From contig NZ_WAEL01000004.1 of the NCBI RefSeq assembly GCF_011742925.1, forward strand, positions 248,001-312,000: DNA of 64,000 bases, read 5' to 3'. The DNA is from Fibrivirga algicola. GTDB lineage: Bacteria > Bacteroidota > Bacteroidia > Cytophagales > Spirosomataceae. Shown one piece after another: positions 35,825 to 44,615 of the stretch. The notes below the pieces were generated by a model. It was not told the DNA's origin. It made no database searches and saw only the letters and a list, made by a program, of their open reading frames with translations. Position numbers and translations under genes: made by a program. Numbering within the stretch: the stretch's first letter is position 1; each line of letters starts with the position of its first letter.

Positions 35825-35894
35825 TTACTCAGTTATAACTACAAGGTTTTATAATTGCACATATCTAAGATTACTGAGTAATGCACTGAGTAAT
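35825..35894. promoter_or_regulatory. Three copies of ACTGAGTAA-like motif upstream of nirB
   Basis: ACTGAGTAAT occurs at 35873-35882 and again at 35885-35894 (12-bp step). TTACTCAGTT, its approximate inverse, occurs at 35825-35834. The first copy is part of the near-palindrome TTACTGAGTAA (35871-35881). The copies lie just downstream of the predicted nirB -7 element, a position suited to an operator. Which regulator binds is unknown. Confidence 0.5.
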
Positions 35895-35902
35895 CGCTGG
35901 GT

Positions 35903-35910
35903 CAAATTTA
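35903..35910 (-). promoter_or_regulatory. -7 element of the nirBD promoter
   Basis: TAAATTTG on the minus strand (35910-35903) is an exact TAnnTTTG. A TTG at 35935-35933 is 22 bp upstream, slightly far for -33. The leader to the nirB ATG would be about 85 nt and would contain the ACTGAGTAA repeats. Confidence 0.5.
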
Positions 35911-35985
35911 AACTGATAAATCCCTAAAAACACAATTTTACTTTCGCATTTGGGTAAATTTAATATCTGTATTTCTGTTTTTCGT

Positions 35986-36015
35986 TTGTTTTACCAAATA
36001 ACACCCCTACTTTTG
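35986..36015 (+). promoter_or_regulatory. Promoter of the cobA-narK-nasA operon
   Basis: TTG at 35986-35988, a 19-bp spacer and TACTTTTG at 36008-36015 reproduce the Bacteroidota promoter consensus exactly. The cobA start codon is at 36073, giving a leader of about 55 nt. Confidence 0.8.
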
Positions 36016-36072
36016 AACCAGAAAATAGAATAAGCACAAATACTTATAATTAGTATTTTTCTTACACTACTC

Positions 36073-36858
36073 ATGGTAAGTACTATCTCAAAAAACCCTC
36101 CTCAGCTGACCCTCGTAGGAGCTGGTCCCGGAGATGCAGAATTGATTACACTAAAGGGGATGAAAGCCCTTCAGCAAGCCAGTGTTGTGCTCTATGACGA
36201 CCTCGCCAATGCCGAATTGCTCAGCTTTTCCCCGGCTCAGGCCATCCGACAGTATGTAGGCAAACGGGCAGGTCAACCCTCCTGGACACAGGATGATATC
36301 AATCAGCTTTGCGTAGATATGGCCCGGCAGTATGGTCATGTAGTGCGGCTGAAGGGAGGCGATCCCTTCGTGTTTGGCCGGGGCTATGAAGAGATTGCCT
36401 ATGCCCGACAACATGGTATTCCGACACAGGTAGTCCCCGGTATATCGAGTTGCATTGCGGTACCGGCCATGCAGGGCATACCCGTCACCAGCCGGGGGGT
36501 AAGCCAGAGTTTTTGGGTAATTACGGGCACAACCCGCCACCATGAACTGGCCGACGACCTGAAACTGGCCGCGCAGTCGAACGCGACGGTAGTCCTGCTG
36601 ATGGGTCTTGGTAAACTTGATCAGATCTGTGCCCTCTACGATAGCCTTGGCCGGGGCGACCTGCCAATGGCGGTCATCCAGAACGGCAGCCGACCCAACG
36701 AACGATGTGTAGTGGGGCAGGTCTGGGAAATGCCCGGCCTTATAGAGCAGGCTCAGATTGGTGCCCCCGCCGTGCTTATCATCGGCGAAGTTGTTCGCCT
36801 GCACCCAACGTACCTGATGAACTACGCACGGGCTATATCCGTAGCAGATAGCCTCTAG
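36073..36858 (+). CDS. cobA: Uroporphyrinogen-III C-methyltransferase
   Basis: 261 residues. Motifs of the SUMT family: LTLVGAGPGDAELITLKGMK (N-terminal GxGxGD), VVRLKGGDPFVFGRGYEEIA, and VVPGISSCIAVPAMQGIPVT. It methylates uroporphyrinogen III at C2 and C7 with SAM to give precorrin-2, the first step to sirohaem, the cofactor of NirB across the divergent promoter. No CysG-type dehydrogenase/chelatase domain is fused, so those steps are encoded elsewhere. First gene of the plus-strand operon. Confidence 0.95.
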   Translation: MVSTISKNPPQLTLVGAGPGDAELITLKGMKALQQASVVLYDDLANAELLSFSPAQAIRQYVGKRAGQPSWTQDDINQLCVDMARQYGHVVRLKGGDPFVFGRGYEEIAYARQHGIPTQVVPGISSCIAVPAMQGIPVTSRGVSQSFWVITGTTRHHELADDLKLAAQSNATVVLLMGLGKLDQICALYDSLGRGDLPMAVIQNGSRPNERCVVGQVWEMPGLIEQAQIGAPAVLIIGEVVRLHPTYLMNYARAISVADSL

Positions 36859-36903
36859 CGCTCGCATTTCCTTCTATACAACCTGAATAATTTCCAGTTA
36901 CTA

Positions 36904-38217
36904 ATGACGAACCAACCACTCAACTCGCTGAATATCTTCTCATTCAGCGGTGTGCAGATGCGCACCTTCCACATTACGTGGCTCACGTTTTTTGTTTGCT
37001 TTTTCGGCTGGTTCGGTCTGGCTCCCCTCATGCCCGCCATTCGGGCCGACCTGAACCTGACAAAACCCCAGGTTGGTAACACCATTATTGCGGCGGTGTC
37101 GGCTACGATTTTCGCCCGCCTGCTCATCGGCCGCCTCTGCGACACCTGGGGACCGCGTAAAACGTACACAGCCCTGCTGCTGGTGGGTTCGCTTCCGGTC
37201 ATGCTGGTCGGTCTGGCGCATGATTACACCACATTTCTACTGTTCAGACTGGCTATCGGCATCATCGGGGCCTCATTTGTGATCACGCAGTTTCACACCT
37301 CCATGATGTTTGCCCCCTCTATTAAAGGCACCGCCAATGCAGTCGCGGGCGGCTGGGGCAACCTCGGCGGTGGCGTTACACAACTGGCCATGCCGCTCAT
37401 TATGATGACGATCGTTGGCTTTGGGTACGTGAAAAGCGACGCGTGGCGGCTGGCGATGATCGTGCCGGGTGTACTGATGCTGATAATGGCGTATATCTAT
37501 TTCCGGTACACCCAGGACACGCCCGCAGGCAACTACGAAGACCGTCAACAGCTTGACCCCACCGGGCGGGGTACCCAGCCGAAAACAGCCTCGGTAAGCT
37601 TCTGGAAAGCTGCCGCCGATGTGCGGGTGTGGGCGTTGGCCCTGGCCTATGCCGCCTGCTTTGGCATGGAAATTACCTTCGATGGCGTTGCTGCGCTGTA
37701 CTTCTTCGACAATTTCGGCCTAACCGAAACTGAGGCGGGCTTCTGGGCCATGCTGTTTGGGGGCATGAATCTATTTGCGCGGGCCGTGGGTGGTATCGTG
37801 GCCGACCGGGTCGGCAAACGCTACGGCATGCGGGGTAAAGGCGTACTGCTTGCGTCGATGCTTGTTTTTGAAGGCGCGGGAATCGTATTGTTTGCTCAAA
37901 CGGGTAACCTTGGTCTGGCCATCGGGTCAATGTTGACGTTTGCCATGTTCCTGAAAATGGCAAACGGTACCACCTTTGCCATCACACCATTTGTGAATCC
38001 CAAAGCCGTAGGCATGGTGTCGGGCATTGTGGGGGCGGGTGGTAACCTCGGCGGTATGCTGATGGGTTTCCTCTTCAAATCGCAGTCAATTACGTACAGC
38101 CAGGCGTTTGTGTACATCGGCTGCGCTGTAGCCATCATTGGCACGTTGCTCTTCCTGGTCAATTTCAACCGTACGGCCGTTGCCGAAACACTGGAAGCCG
38201 AACTCCAGGCGGCATAG
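36904..38217 (+). CDS. narK: NarK-type nitrate/nitrite transporter (MFS, NNP family)
   Basis: 437 residues with 12 predicted helices. The two nitrate signature motifs are present: AGGWGNLGGGVTQLAMPLI in TM5 and GIVGAGGNLGGMLMGFLF in TM11, and RLLIGRLCDTWGPRKTY is the MFS loop-2 motif. The first about 18 residues are cytosolic; starts at 36904 and at 36958 (Met19) are both possible. It imports nitrate or exchanges nitrate for nitrite across the inner membrane. It follows cobA by 45 bp and precedes nasA by 100 bp. Confidence 0.94.
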   Translation: MTNQPLNSLNIFSFSGVQMRTFHITWLTFFVCFFGWFGLAPLMPAIRADLNLTKPQVGNTIIAAVSATIFARLLIGRLCDTWGPRKTYTALLLVGSLPVMLVGLAHDYTTFLLFRLAIGIIGASFVITQFHTSMMFAPSIKGTANAVAGGWGNLGGGVTQLAMPLIMMTIVGFGYVKSDAWRLAMIVPGVLMLIMAYIYFRYTQDTPAGNYEDRQQLDPTGRGTQPKTASVSFWKAAADVRVWALALAYAACFGMEITFDGVAALYFFDNFGLTETEAGFWAMLFGGMNLFARAVGGIVADRVGKRYGMRGKGVLLASMLVFEGAGIVLFAQTGNLGLAIGSMLTFAMFLKMANGTTFAITPFVNPKAVGMVSGIVGAGGNLGGMLMGFLFKSQSITYSQAFVYIGCAVAIIGTLLFLVNFNRTAVAETLEAELQAA

Positions 38218-38264
38218 AACAGGCCCCTATTACGCTGCCAGAGCACAAAACGCATCTGAACGAA

Positions 38265-38300
38265 GCCACCGAGAACTGAAGACTGAGAGTCAGTTCAGTT
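38265..38300 (-). repeat. Half heptad element upstream of nasA
   Basis: Read on the minus strand: ACTGAAC, TGACTCT, CAGTCTT, CAGTTCT, then CGGTGGC. This is the 7-nt-unit layout with the CGGTGGC half-core also found upstream of the rubredoxin gene. No complementary second arm exists. It sits 18-53 bp before the nasA start codon. Confidence 0.5.
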
Positions 38301-38317
38301 AAGAGAGCCACAAAAAA

Positions 38318-41300
38318 ATGACGCACAAAACCACTTGTTGTTACTGCGGTGTCGGCTGCGGCGTGGCGGTAACGAAAGAGCCCAACGGTCAGCTGACTGT
38401 GGAAGGCGATAAAGAGCATCCCAGCAACAAGGGCATGCTTTGCTCGAAAGGCCTTAACCTGCATTATACGGTGATGGATCAGTCAGACCGGCTGCTCTAC
38501 CCGCAGATGCGCCTGAACCGAAATATGCCGTTGCAGCGCGTCAGTTGGGACAAAGCCCTGGAACGCACGGCAGCAGTTTTCAAGACGTTTATCCAGAAAT
38601 ATGGGCCCGATTCGGTTGGGTTTTATGTGTCAGGTCAGTGCCTTACCGAAGAGTATTACCTGGTCAATAAGTTGATCAAAGGCTTTATTGGCTCCAACAA
38701 CATCGACACCAACTCGCGGCTCTGCATGTCGTCGGCGGTGATGGGCTACAAGCTCTCGCTGGGCGAAGACTCCGTGCCAGTCTGTTACGACGATATTGAA
38801 GAAGCCGACCTGTTTATGGTGCAGGGGGCTAACCCCGCCTGGTGCCACCCGATCATCTGGCGGCGAATCGAAGCACGCAAGGCTGCCCACCCCGCTACCC
38901 GCCTGATCTGCGTTGACCCCCGCCGTACCGATACCGCCCGGGCCAGTGACCTGCACCTACCCATCAGGCCCGGTACCGATATTGTGCTAAACTACGCCCT
39001 TGCCCGGCTGCTTATCGAATCCGATCAGATCGATTACGACTTTATCGCCAACCATGCCGACGGTTTTGCTAACTTCCGTGAGCAAGCCATGCAACGCACC
39101 GTCGACGAAGCCGCGGACCTTTGCGACGTACCTGCCGCCGACATCCGGCTGGCGGCCGACTGGATTGGTCAGTCAACCGGGTTCATGTCGCTCTGGACAA
39201 TGGGCCTGAACCAATCAGTGGTGGGCGTGAATAAGAACTTGTCGCTGATTAACCTGCACCTGATAACGGGCCGGATCGGCACACCGGGAAATGGACCGTT
39301 TTCCCTAACCGGTCAGCCCAACGCCATGGGTGGTCGCGAAGTGGGCGGCTTGGCCAACGCGCTGCCCGGTCACCGCGACGTGGTCAATGCCAAACACCGC
39401 GCTGAAGTGGAAGCGTTCTGGAAAGGCCCGGTATCGATTGCCGACAAACCCGGCCTAACAGCCACCGAGCTGTTCGACGCCCTGGCCGACGACCGCCTGA
39501 AAGCGATCTGGATCATTAACACCAATCCAATGGTGAGCATGCCCGACGTGAATCAGGTGGAGAAAGCCCTGAAAAACGGACGGTTCGTGGTGGTGCAGGA
39601 TATTTCCAACCGGGCCGATACCGTAGCCTTTGCCGATGTGGTCTTACCTGCGGCAGGCTGGCTGGAAAAAGAAGGTACCATGACCAACGCTGAACGCCGG
39701 ATTACCCACCTTCCCAAACTGCTCGATGCCCCCGGCGAAGCCCTGCCCGATGCGGAAATCATCTGGCGGTTTGCCGCTAAACTGGGATTCGGTGAGTCGT
39801 TTGCTTATCAGTCTGCCGCTGATGTGTATCAGGAATACACCCAGCTCACGGCCGGTACCAACATTGATGTAACCGGAGTGACCTACGGTTTGCTCGATAA
39901 ACAGCGCTCGGTGCAGTGGCCGTTCTCGACTGCCGATCGGCAACGAACCGCTGAGCCAACGTACCCAGCTACCGCCAAGGGTACAAAACGACTGTTTGCC
40001 GACCATCGGTTCTTTACGGCAAACGGCCGGGCGCAGATCCATACTGTTCCCGACGAAAACAGCTCTGAGCCAACCAGCCCCGACTTTCCGCTCGTTCTCA
40101 CTACCGGCCGCATCCGCGACCAGTGGCATACAATGACCAAAACGGGTCGGGTGGCCCGCCTGAACCAGCATAGCCCACAGCCATTTCTGCAGCTTCACCC
40201 CGACGATGCCCGCCAACGAAACATCAGCGACGGCCAACTGATTACGGTCAGCAACCGACGCGGCCTCGTTCGGGTAAATGCGCAGCTCAGCGATGACATA
40301 CGCCCCGGCCTATGCTTCCTACCCATGCATTGGGGTCGGCTGGCGGCTATGGACATTCACACACCCAACAACGCCATTGGCCGCGCTAACAACCTGACCA
40401 ACAACCTAATCGATCCACGCTCAAAAGAGCCGGACTTTAAATTTTCGGCGGTCGAAGTGGCTCCGTATGTGAAGCCGGCAGAAAAAATTATCATCATCGG
40501 GGCGGGTGCTGCCGGGCTGGGTTTTATCAACGCGTATCGTAGCCTGAACCAGACCGACAGCATCCACGTGTTTTCGAAGGAAATTCACCCGTTCTACAAC
40601 CGCGTGCTCCTCCCCGACTACATCAGCGGCGCACAGCCCTGGGAGCAGTTGATTCGCCTGCGGCCCGATGAGTTTGCCGAAGCGGGTATTCAGGTGCATG
40701 CGGGAATAGGTATTGTCCGGATCGATCGGGTGCGTAAATGCATCATTGACGAAACGGGTCAGGAACATGCCTACGATAAACTGTTCCTCGGCATGGGCAG
40801 TCGGGCGTTTATGCCCAAAGGTGTTCCGCGGCTGCCGGGTATTGTCAACCTCCGCTCACGTACCGACGCCGATGCGCTGCTACCGCGCCTGCACGGGGCA
40901 GCGTCACACGTCGTCATTGTGGGCGGTGGCCTGCTCGGCCTCGAACTGGCCGCTTCGCTCCGGCAGATCGACGTGCGAGTGTCGGTCATTCAGCGAATTG
41001 GCCGGTTCATGGAACGCCAGCTCGACCCGCTAGCCAGCGATTTGCTTTATCAGGACCTGCTGGACCGAGGCATCGAGGTGTATTTTAATGAAGAGGTTCA
41101 GACCTTCGAAGGCCACGAACAGGTAACGGGCGTTCGGCTCAAATCGGGCAAACTCCTGGCGTGCGAGGCCGTAGTAATGGCCATCGGAACGGTACCTAAC
41201 ATTGAACTGGCGCAGCAGGCCGATCTCACCTGCAACCGGGGTGTAGTGGTCAATGACTACATGCAAACCAACGACCCCGCCATCTTCGCCGCGGGCGAAC

Positions 41301-41887
41301 TGGCACAGTGGCGCGGGCAGATGTGGGGCATCACCACCGCCGCCGAACAGCAAGCCACTGTAGCTGCCCGCTTCATTGCGGGCGATCTGCTCCAGCCCTA
41401 CACGGGTAGTCTGTCGGTCAGCATTTTAAAGATGGAAGGGCTGCACCTGGTAAGCATGGGCCTGCCCGACGTACCTGCCAACATGGGCACGCCGGAACGC
41501 AACGCTTACGAAGAAATCGTTTTTGTCGACAAAGCCAAGCGGTACTACAAGAAGTGTATCGTGTATCAGGACAAGCTGGTAGGGGCCACGCTGGTAGGTG
41601 ATAAAAACGAATTCCGCGAGTTCCGTGATCTTATCGACGGCGGGCTCGAACTCTCCCAAAAACGCCTCGAACTCCTGCGCGCCAGCAAACCCGCCGACCC
41701 GGTCATGGGTAAGCTGGTCTGTTCGTGCAATACAGTTGGTCAGGGCAACCTGGAACGGGCTATTCAAAACGGCTGTACCGATTTTCAGAAGTTGTGTCAG
41801 CAAACCGGGGCCGGTACCGGCTGCGGCTCCTGCCGTCCTGAAGTGCGCAGCATACTGGCCGGTATACTGGAAGAAGTACCAGCTTAG
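38318..41887 (+). CDS. nasA: Assimilatory nitrate reductase fused to FAD/NAD(P) reductase and BFD-like domains
   Basis: 1189 residues. Residues 1-715 form the molybdopterin oxidoreductase: [4Fe-4S] ligands Cys7, Cys10, Cys14 and Cys42, then the Mo-bisPGD region (DTNSRLCMSSAVMGYKL, GPFSLTGQPNAMGGREVGGL) and the C-terminal dinucleotide-binding domain. About 722-1120 is a pyridine-nucleotide-disulfide-oxidoreductase unit with IIIIGAGAAGLGF (FAD) and VVIVGGGLLGLELA (NAD), related to the NirB N-terminus. About 1131-1185 is a BFD-like [2Fe-2S] domain, CSCNTVGQGNLERAIQNG then CGSC. It reduces nitrate to nitrite in the cytosol. In Klebsiella-type systems the flavoprotein is a separate subunit, so this chain could be self-sufficient. 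Confidence 0.93.
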   Translation: MTHKTTCCYCGVGCGVAVTKEPNGQLTVEGDKEHPSNKGMLCSKGLNLHYTVMDQSDRLLYPQMRLNRNMPLQRVSWDKALERTAAVFKTFIQKYGPDSVGFYVSGQCLTEEYYLVNKLIKGFIGSNNIDTNSRLCMSSAVMGYKLSLGEDSVPVCYDDIEEADLFMVQGANPAWCHPIIWRRIEARKAAHPATRLICVDPRRTDTARASDLHLPIRPGTDIVLNYALARLLIESDQIDYDFIANHADGFANFREQAMQRTVDEAADLCDVPAADIRLAADWIGQSTGFMSLWTMGLNQSVVGVNKNLSLINLHLITGRIGTPGNGPFSLTGQPNAMGGREVGGLANALPGHRDVVNAKHRAEVEAFWKGPVSIADKPGLTATELFDALADDRLKAIWIINTNPMVSMPDVNQVEKALKNGRFVVVQDISNRADTVAFADVVLPAAGWLEKEGTMTNAERRITHLPKLLDAPGEALPDAEIIWRFAAKLGFGESFAYQSAADVYQEYTQLTAGTNIDVTGVTYGLLDKQRSVQWPFSTADRQRTAEPTYPATAKGTKRLFADHRFFTANGRAQIHTVPDENSSEPTSPDFPLVLTTGRIRDQWHTMTKTGRVARLNQHSPQPFLQLHPDDARQRNISDGQLITVSNRRGLVRVNAQLSDDIRPGLCFLPMHWGRLAAMDIHTPNNAIGRANNLTNNLIDPRSKEPDFKFSAVEVAPYVKPAEKIIIIGAGAAGLGFINAYRSLNQTDSIHVFSKEIHPFYNRVLLPDYISGAQPWEQLIRLRPDEFAEAGIQVHAGIGIVRIDRVRKCIIDETGQEHAYDKLFLGMGSRAFMPKGVPRLPGIVNLRSRTDADALLPRLHGAASHVVIVGGGLLGLELAASLRQIDVRVSVIQRIGRFMERQLDPLASDLLYQDLLDRGIEVYFNEEVQTFEGHEQVTGVRLKSGKLLACEAVVMAIGTVPNIELAQQADLTCNRGVVVNDYMQTNDPAIFAAGELAQWRGQMWGITTAAEQQATVAARFIAGDLLQPYTGSLSVSILKMEGLHLVSMGLPDVPANMGTPERNAYEEIVFVDKAKRYYKKCIVYQDKLVGATLVGDKNEFREFRDLIDGGLELSQKRLELLRASKPADPVMGKLVCSCNTVGQGNLERAIQNGCTDFQKLCQQTGAGTGCGSCRPEVRSILAGILEEVPA

Positions 41888-41948
41888 TCTGTTCAAACAC
41901 CAGCTTGTTGCCTCTCGCAGTAGCAATTAGGGAAGCGTAATTACCCAT

Positions 41949-42002
41949 AAGCAGCGCCACCGAAGGCAGAAAATCGAAAGACAGTAAACGGAAAACAGTA
42001 AC
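41949..42002 (-). repeat. Half heptad element upstream of the rubredoxin-domain gene
   Basis: On the minus strand the run is TGTTTTC, CGTTTAC, TGTCTTT, CGATTTT, CTGCCTT (each 7 nt), then CGGTGGCGCTGCTT. The last part repeats the GCGCTGCTT core of the complete hairpins at 17635 and 26207. There is no complementary arm. It fills most of the gap between nasA and the rubredoxin-domain gene. Confidence 0.6.
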
Positions 42003-42012
42003 CTTAATCCAG

Positions 42013-43470
42013 ATGCGCGATTACTATACCGTCAAGATCAATATGCCAGCTGGCATCGTTTCTCCGGCCGCCCTGCAGGTTATTCTGCGTGCCGCTTATG
42101 AAGCCCGGGTGCGTCGGGTACGTTTCGGGGCGCGGCAACAACTGCTACTGGTTGTGCACTATGAAGAAATGCGGGCTTTTGAGAAAACGCTTCGTCAGCA
42201 GCAGATTGTCTACGAACTAAATACCGATCAATATCCCAACATTATTTCGTCCTACTGTGGCGAAGAAGTATTCCGTACCGGCTCGTGGCTGCGCGAAGGC
42301 GAGTACCACACCATCCTCGATCAGTTCGATTACCAGCCCCGACTGAAGATCAACCTCTCTGACTCGGATCAAAGCTTTACGCCTTTTTTCACGGGTAATC
42401 TCAATTTCATTGCCTCGCCCGAGCCGCACTTCTGGTACCTCTACGTCAGACCAAGGCAGTCAAACACCGTTTTTCAGTGGCGTGATCTGATCTATACCAA
42501 CGATGTAGGCCGATTGGCCAGGCAGGTAGAAAGCGCTATGCTGAACCAGGAATTAACTGCGCCAGATGCGTTGTACACGGCGGTTATGAACCGGGAAACG
42601 TTTATTACGCAACCGGCCACGCAACCTGTACAGCTACCCGAATTTTCGTTGCCTTATTACGAAGGCTTTAACCGCTACGGCCAACGTACCTGGTTGGGAC
42701 TTTACCGGCAGGATGAACAGTTCACCATCGACTTTCTGCTCGATCTTTGCACACTTTGCCTCAAAACGCGCGTCGGCGAAATCTGCGTGACTGCCTGGAA
42801 ATCACTGATTATCAAAAATATCGCTGAAGAAGACAGGCCCGCCTGGTCGATGGTGCTGGGCAAGCACAACATCAATGTGCGCCACGCAGCCAACGAACTC
42901 GCCTGGCAGACGGAGGATCATACTGATGAAGGCATGACCATTAAACAGCGGGTGGTTCGCTATTTTGAGAAGTACGATACCCGCACCTTCGGTCTGTGTT
43001 TCGGCGTGCAAACGAAGCCTAAATCGGAAGTGTTCGGTTCGGTCCTGATTCGTAAACGCGCCTTGCTGCGCATCGGCACTCTGCCGCTGTTGAGTGTCTA
43101 CGACCTGTATTTCACCGAACATTTCAACCCCAACAGCCGAACGTACTTTCTATTCGACAAAGGTTTACTTGGTTACAGCCTTCCCTTTCAGGTACACCGC
43201 CTTTGCCGGCAGTTCAGCGCCCAGCGGCTCAAAGCGCAGTATGAACAGATGCCCGCCGACGAACCTGAAGCTACAGCCCCCGCACCAGTCCAGCCCACGC
43301 TGCATCAGTGTCCACACTGCTATACCGCCTACGACCCGCAGTTTGGCGATGACCGGAACGGCATTGCAGCGGGCACCTCTTTCAGCAACGTACCTGACAG
43401 CTTTACCTGCCCCACCTGCGATACGCCTAAAGAAGAGTGGATTGCGATGCAGGAAGCGTGGATGGCGTAG
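42013..43470 (+). CDS. Degenerate sirohaem-reductase-like protein with C-terminal rubredoxin domain
   Basis: 485 residues. The N-terminal ferredoxin-like half-domain (YYTVKINMPAGIVSPAALQV) and RVGEICVTAWKSLIIKNI follow the nitrite/sulfite reductase and CobG pattern. At the expected cluster ligands the protein reads SSYCGEEVFRTG and NLSDSDQSFTPFF instead of C-x5-C and SGCPxxC, so three of the four Cys are lost and no [4Fe-4S]-sirohaem site can form. Residues about 432-475 are a rubredoxin domain (CPHCYTAYDPQFG and SFTCPTCDTPKEEW). Last gene of the nitrate operon, 125 bp after nasA. Electron carrier or assembly factor for nitrate or nitrite reductase is inferred. Confidence 0.82.
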   Translation: MRDYYTVKINMPAGIVSPAALQVILRAAYEARVRRVRFGARQQLLLVVHYEEMRAFEKTLRQQQIVYELNTDQYPNIISSYCGEEVFRTGSWLREGEYHTILDQFDYQPRLKINLSDSDQSFTPFFTGNLNFIASPEPHFWYLYVRPRQSNTVFQWRDLIYTNDVGRLARQVESAMLNQELTAPDALYTAVMNRETFITQPATQPVQLPEFSLPYYEGFNRYGQRTWLGLYRQDEQFTIDFLLDLCTLCLKTRVGEICVTAWKSLIIKNIAEEDRPAWSMVLGKHNINVRHAANELAWQTEDHTDEGMTIKQRVVRYFEKYDTRTFGLCFGVQTKPKSEVFGSVLIRKRALLRIGTLPLLSVYDLYFTEHFNPNSRTYFLFDKGLLGYSLPFQVHRLCRQFSAQRLKAQYEQMPADEPEATAPAPVQPTLHQCPHCYTAYDPQFGDDRNGIAAGTSFSNVPDSFTCPTCDTPKEEWIAMQEAWMA

Positions 43471-43536
43471 CGAGGGCAGCTGTGCTGAACTTCGGGGCGC
43501 CAGTTTATAGCCCTACGCTATAGCGTACCCACCCGC

Positions 43537-44361
43537 CTAGCGAACGCAGTTTACATCCCGGCGGTACTGCCGTTCTTTGGCCGATGAGAGTGGAATCGTC
43601 AACCGAAGCAGGCCGGTCAGGTACGTGTCCTTTCCGCTCCTGAAACCACGCTGCGTCCCCGGCTCATTAACAGGTAATCCCAGTTCAGGCCGGCGGTCAG
43701 ATAAGGCAATGGCTTCGCTTCCCCGAAGCGAGCTTCCAAAGGGGTACACCGTGCTTACATCATCTATATAATCACTGCTGGGGAGCGTATAGGACAGTTC
43801 AAGGGCCAGGAGTACCCGCCGGGGTAACCGAACCGCAAGTCCGGCTCCACCCGAAGCCAGTACAGCCAGCCGACTATAGTTTTCCCCTTCCGTTTCCAGA
43901 GCCGGCAAACGCACCCATCGATCCTGATAGCGCGCGGCCGGTGACAGGTACGTGAAGCCAACACCCAGAGCCAGATACGGATTTATCACCGGCCGTGATG
44001 AGGCGGGCAATAGATCGAATACAAGTCCGCCCGTAAGTTCAGGATTCATACTCCGAAACGACAGATTGTTGGTTTCCTGCCGGGTACCCTGTTGTGAGCC
44101 CTTTAGCTGCACAACACGTACCTCAGCCCGCGTCGATACATGATCAGAAAGCCGGTAGGTGATGCCCGCCGCCAGCGCAACGCCTATCTCGCCCCGGCGA
44201 AAGGCAGTCCGGTCATTCAGGTCGCCGAGGTAATTGGCTACGCCGGCCCCCACCGTAATAGCTAGCTGACCTGGTTCGTCTGAACGAACAAATCGGGATG
44301 TACCTTGCGCAAAGACGGGGCTATTCAACCCCAGCAACAACACAACGGGGAGAATTTTCAT
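43537..44361 (-). CDS. Outer-membrane beta-barrel protein
   Basis: 274 residues from the ATG at 44361, chosen because MKILPVVLLLGLNSPVFAQG is a clean signal peptide; earlier in-frame starts (44379, 44385, 44415) exist. Alternating strands with LAITVGAGVANYLGDLND, ISYRLSDHVSTRAEVR-type turns and YLALGVGFTYLSPAARYQ match small barrels of the porin/DUF6089-like type used as structural or assembly proteins in Bacteroidota. No catalytic residues. It converges with the rubredoxin gene and is divergent from yceI across about 255 bp. Confidence 0.72.
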   Translation of the reverse strand: MKILPVVLLLGLNSPVFAQGTSRFVRSDEPGQLAITVGAGVANYLGDLNDRTAFRRGEIGVALAAGITYRLSDHVSTRAEVRVVQLKGSQQGTRQETNNLSFRSMNPELTGGLVFDLLPASSRPVINPYLALGVGFTYLSPAARYQDRWVRLPALETEGENYSRLAVLASGGAGLAVRLPRRVLLALELSYTLPSSDYIDDVSTVYPFGSSLRGSEAIALSDRRPELGLPVNEPGTQRGFRSGKDTYLTGLLRLTIPLSSAKERQYRRDVNCVR

Positions 44362-44615
44362 GGAAAGTTGGATCTGCATAGGCATATGTGGACGTGAATC
44401 CCTGCCATTGTTCAAACCCCGATCCTGCCTGCTTTATTGTGTCTGCACGACCGAACGGCCCACGTACCGGCCAGTTCATGCGCTGGAGCCATTGTGTTAG
44501 CCGCAGCTACTGGATGGTGCAAATAGGCAAAAAAAAATTTAGCGAGGACGAACCTTTACCAACCATTTACGTGTATGTACATTAAATACACATACAATAA
44601 ACCATACATTCTCTC

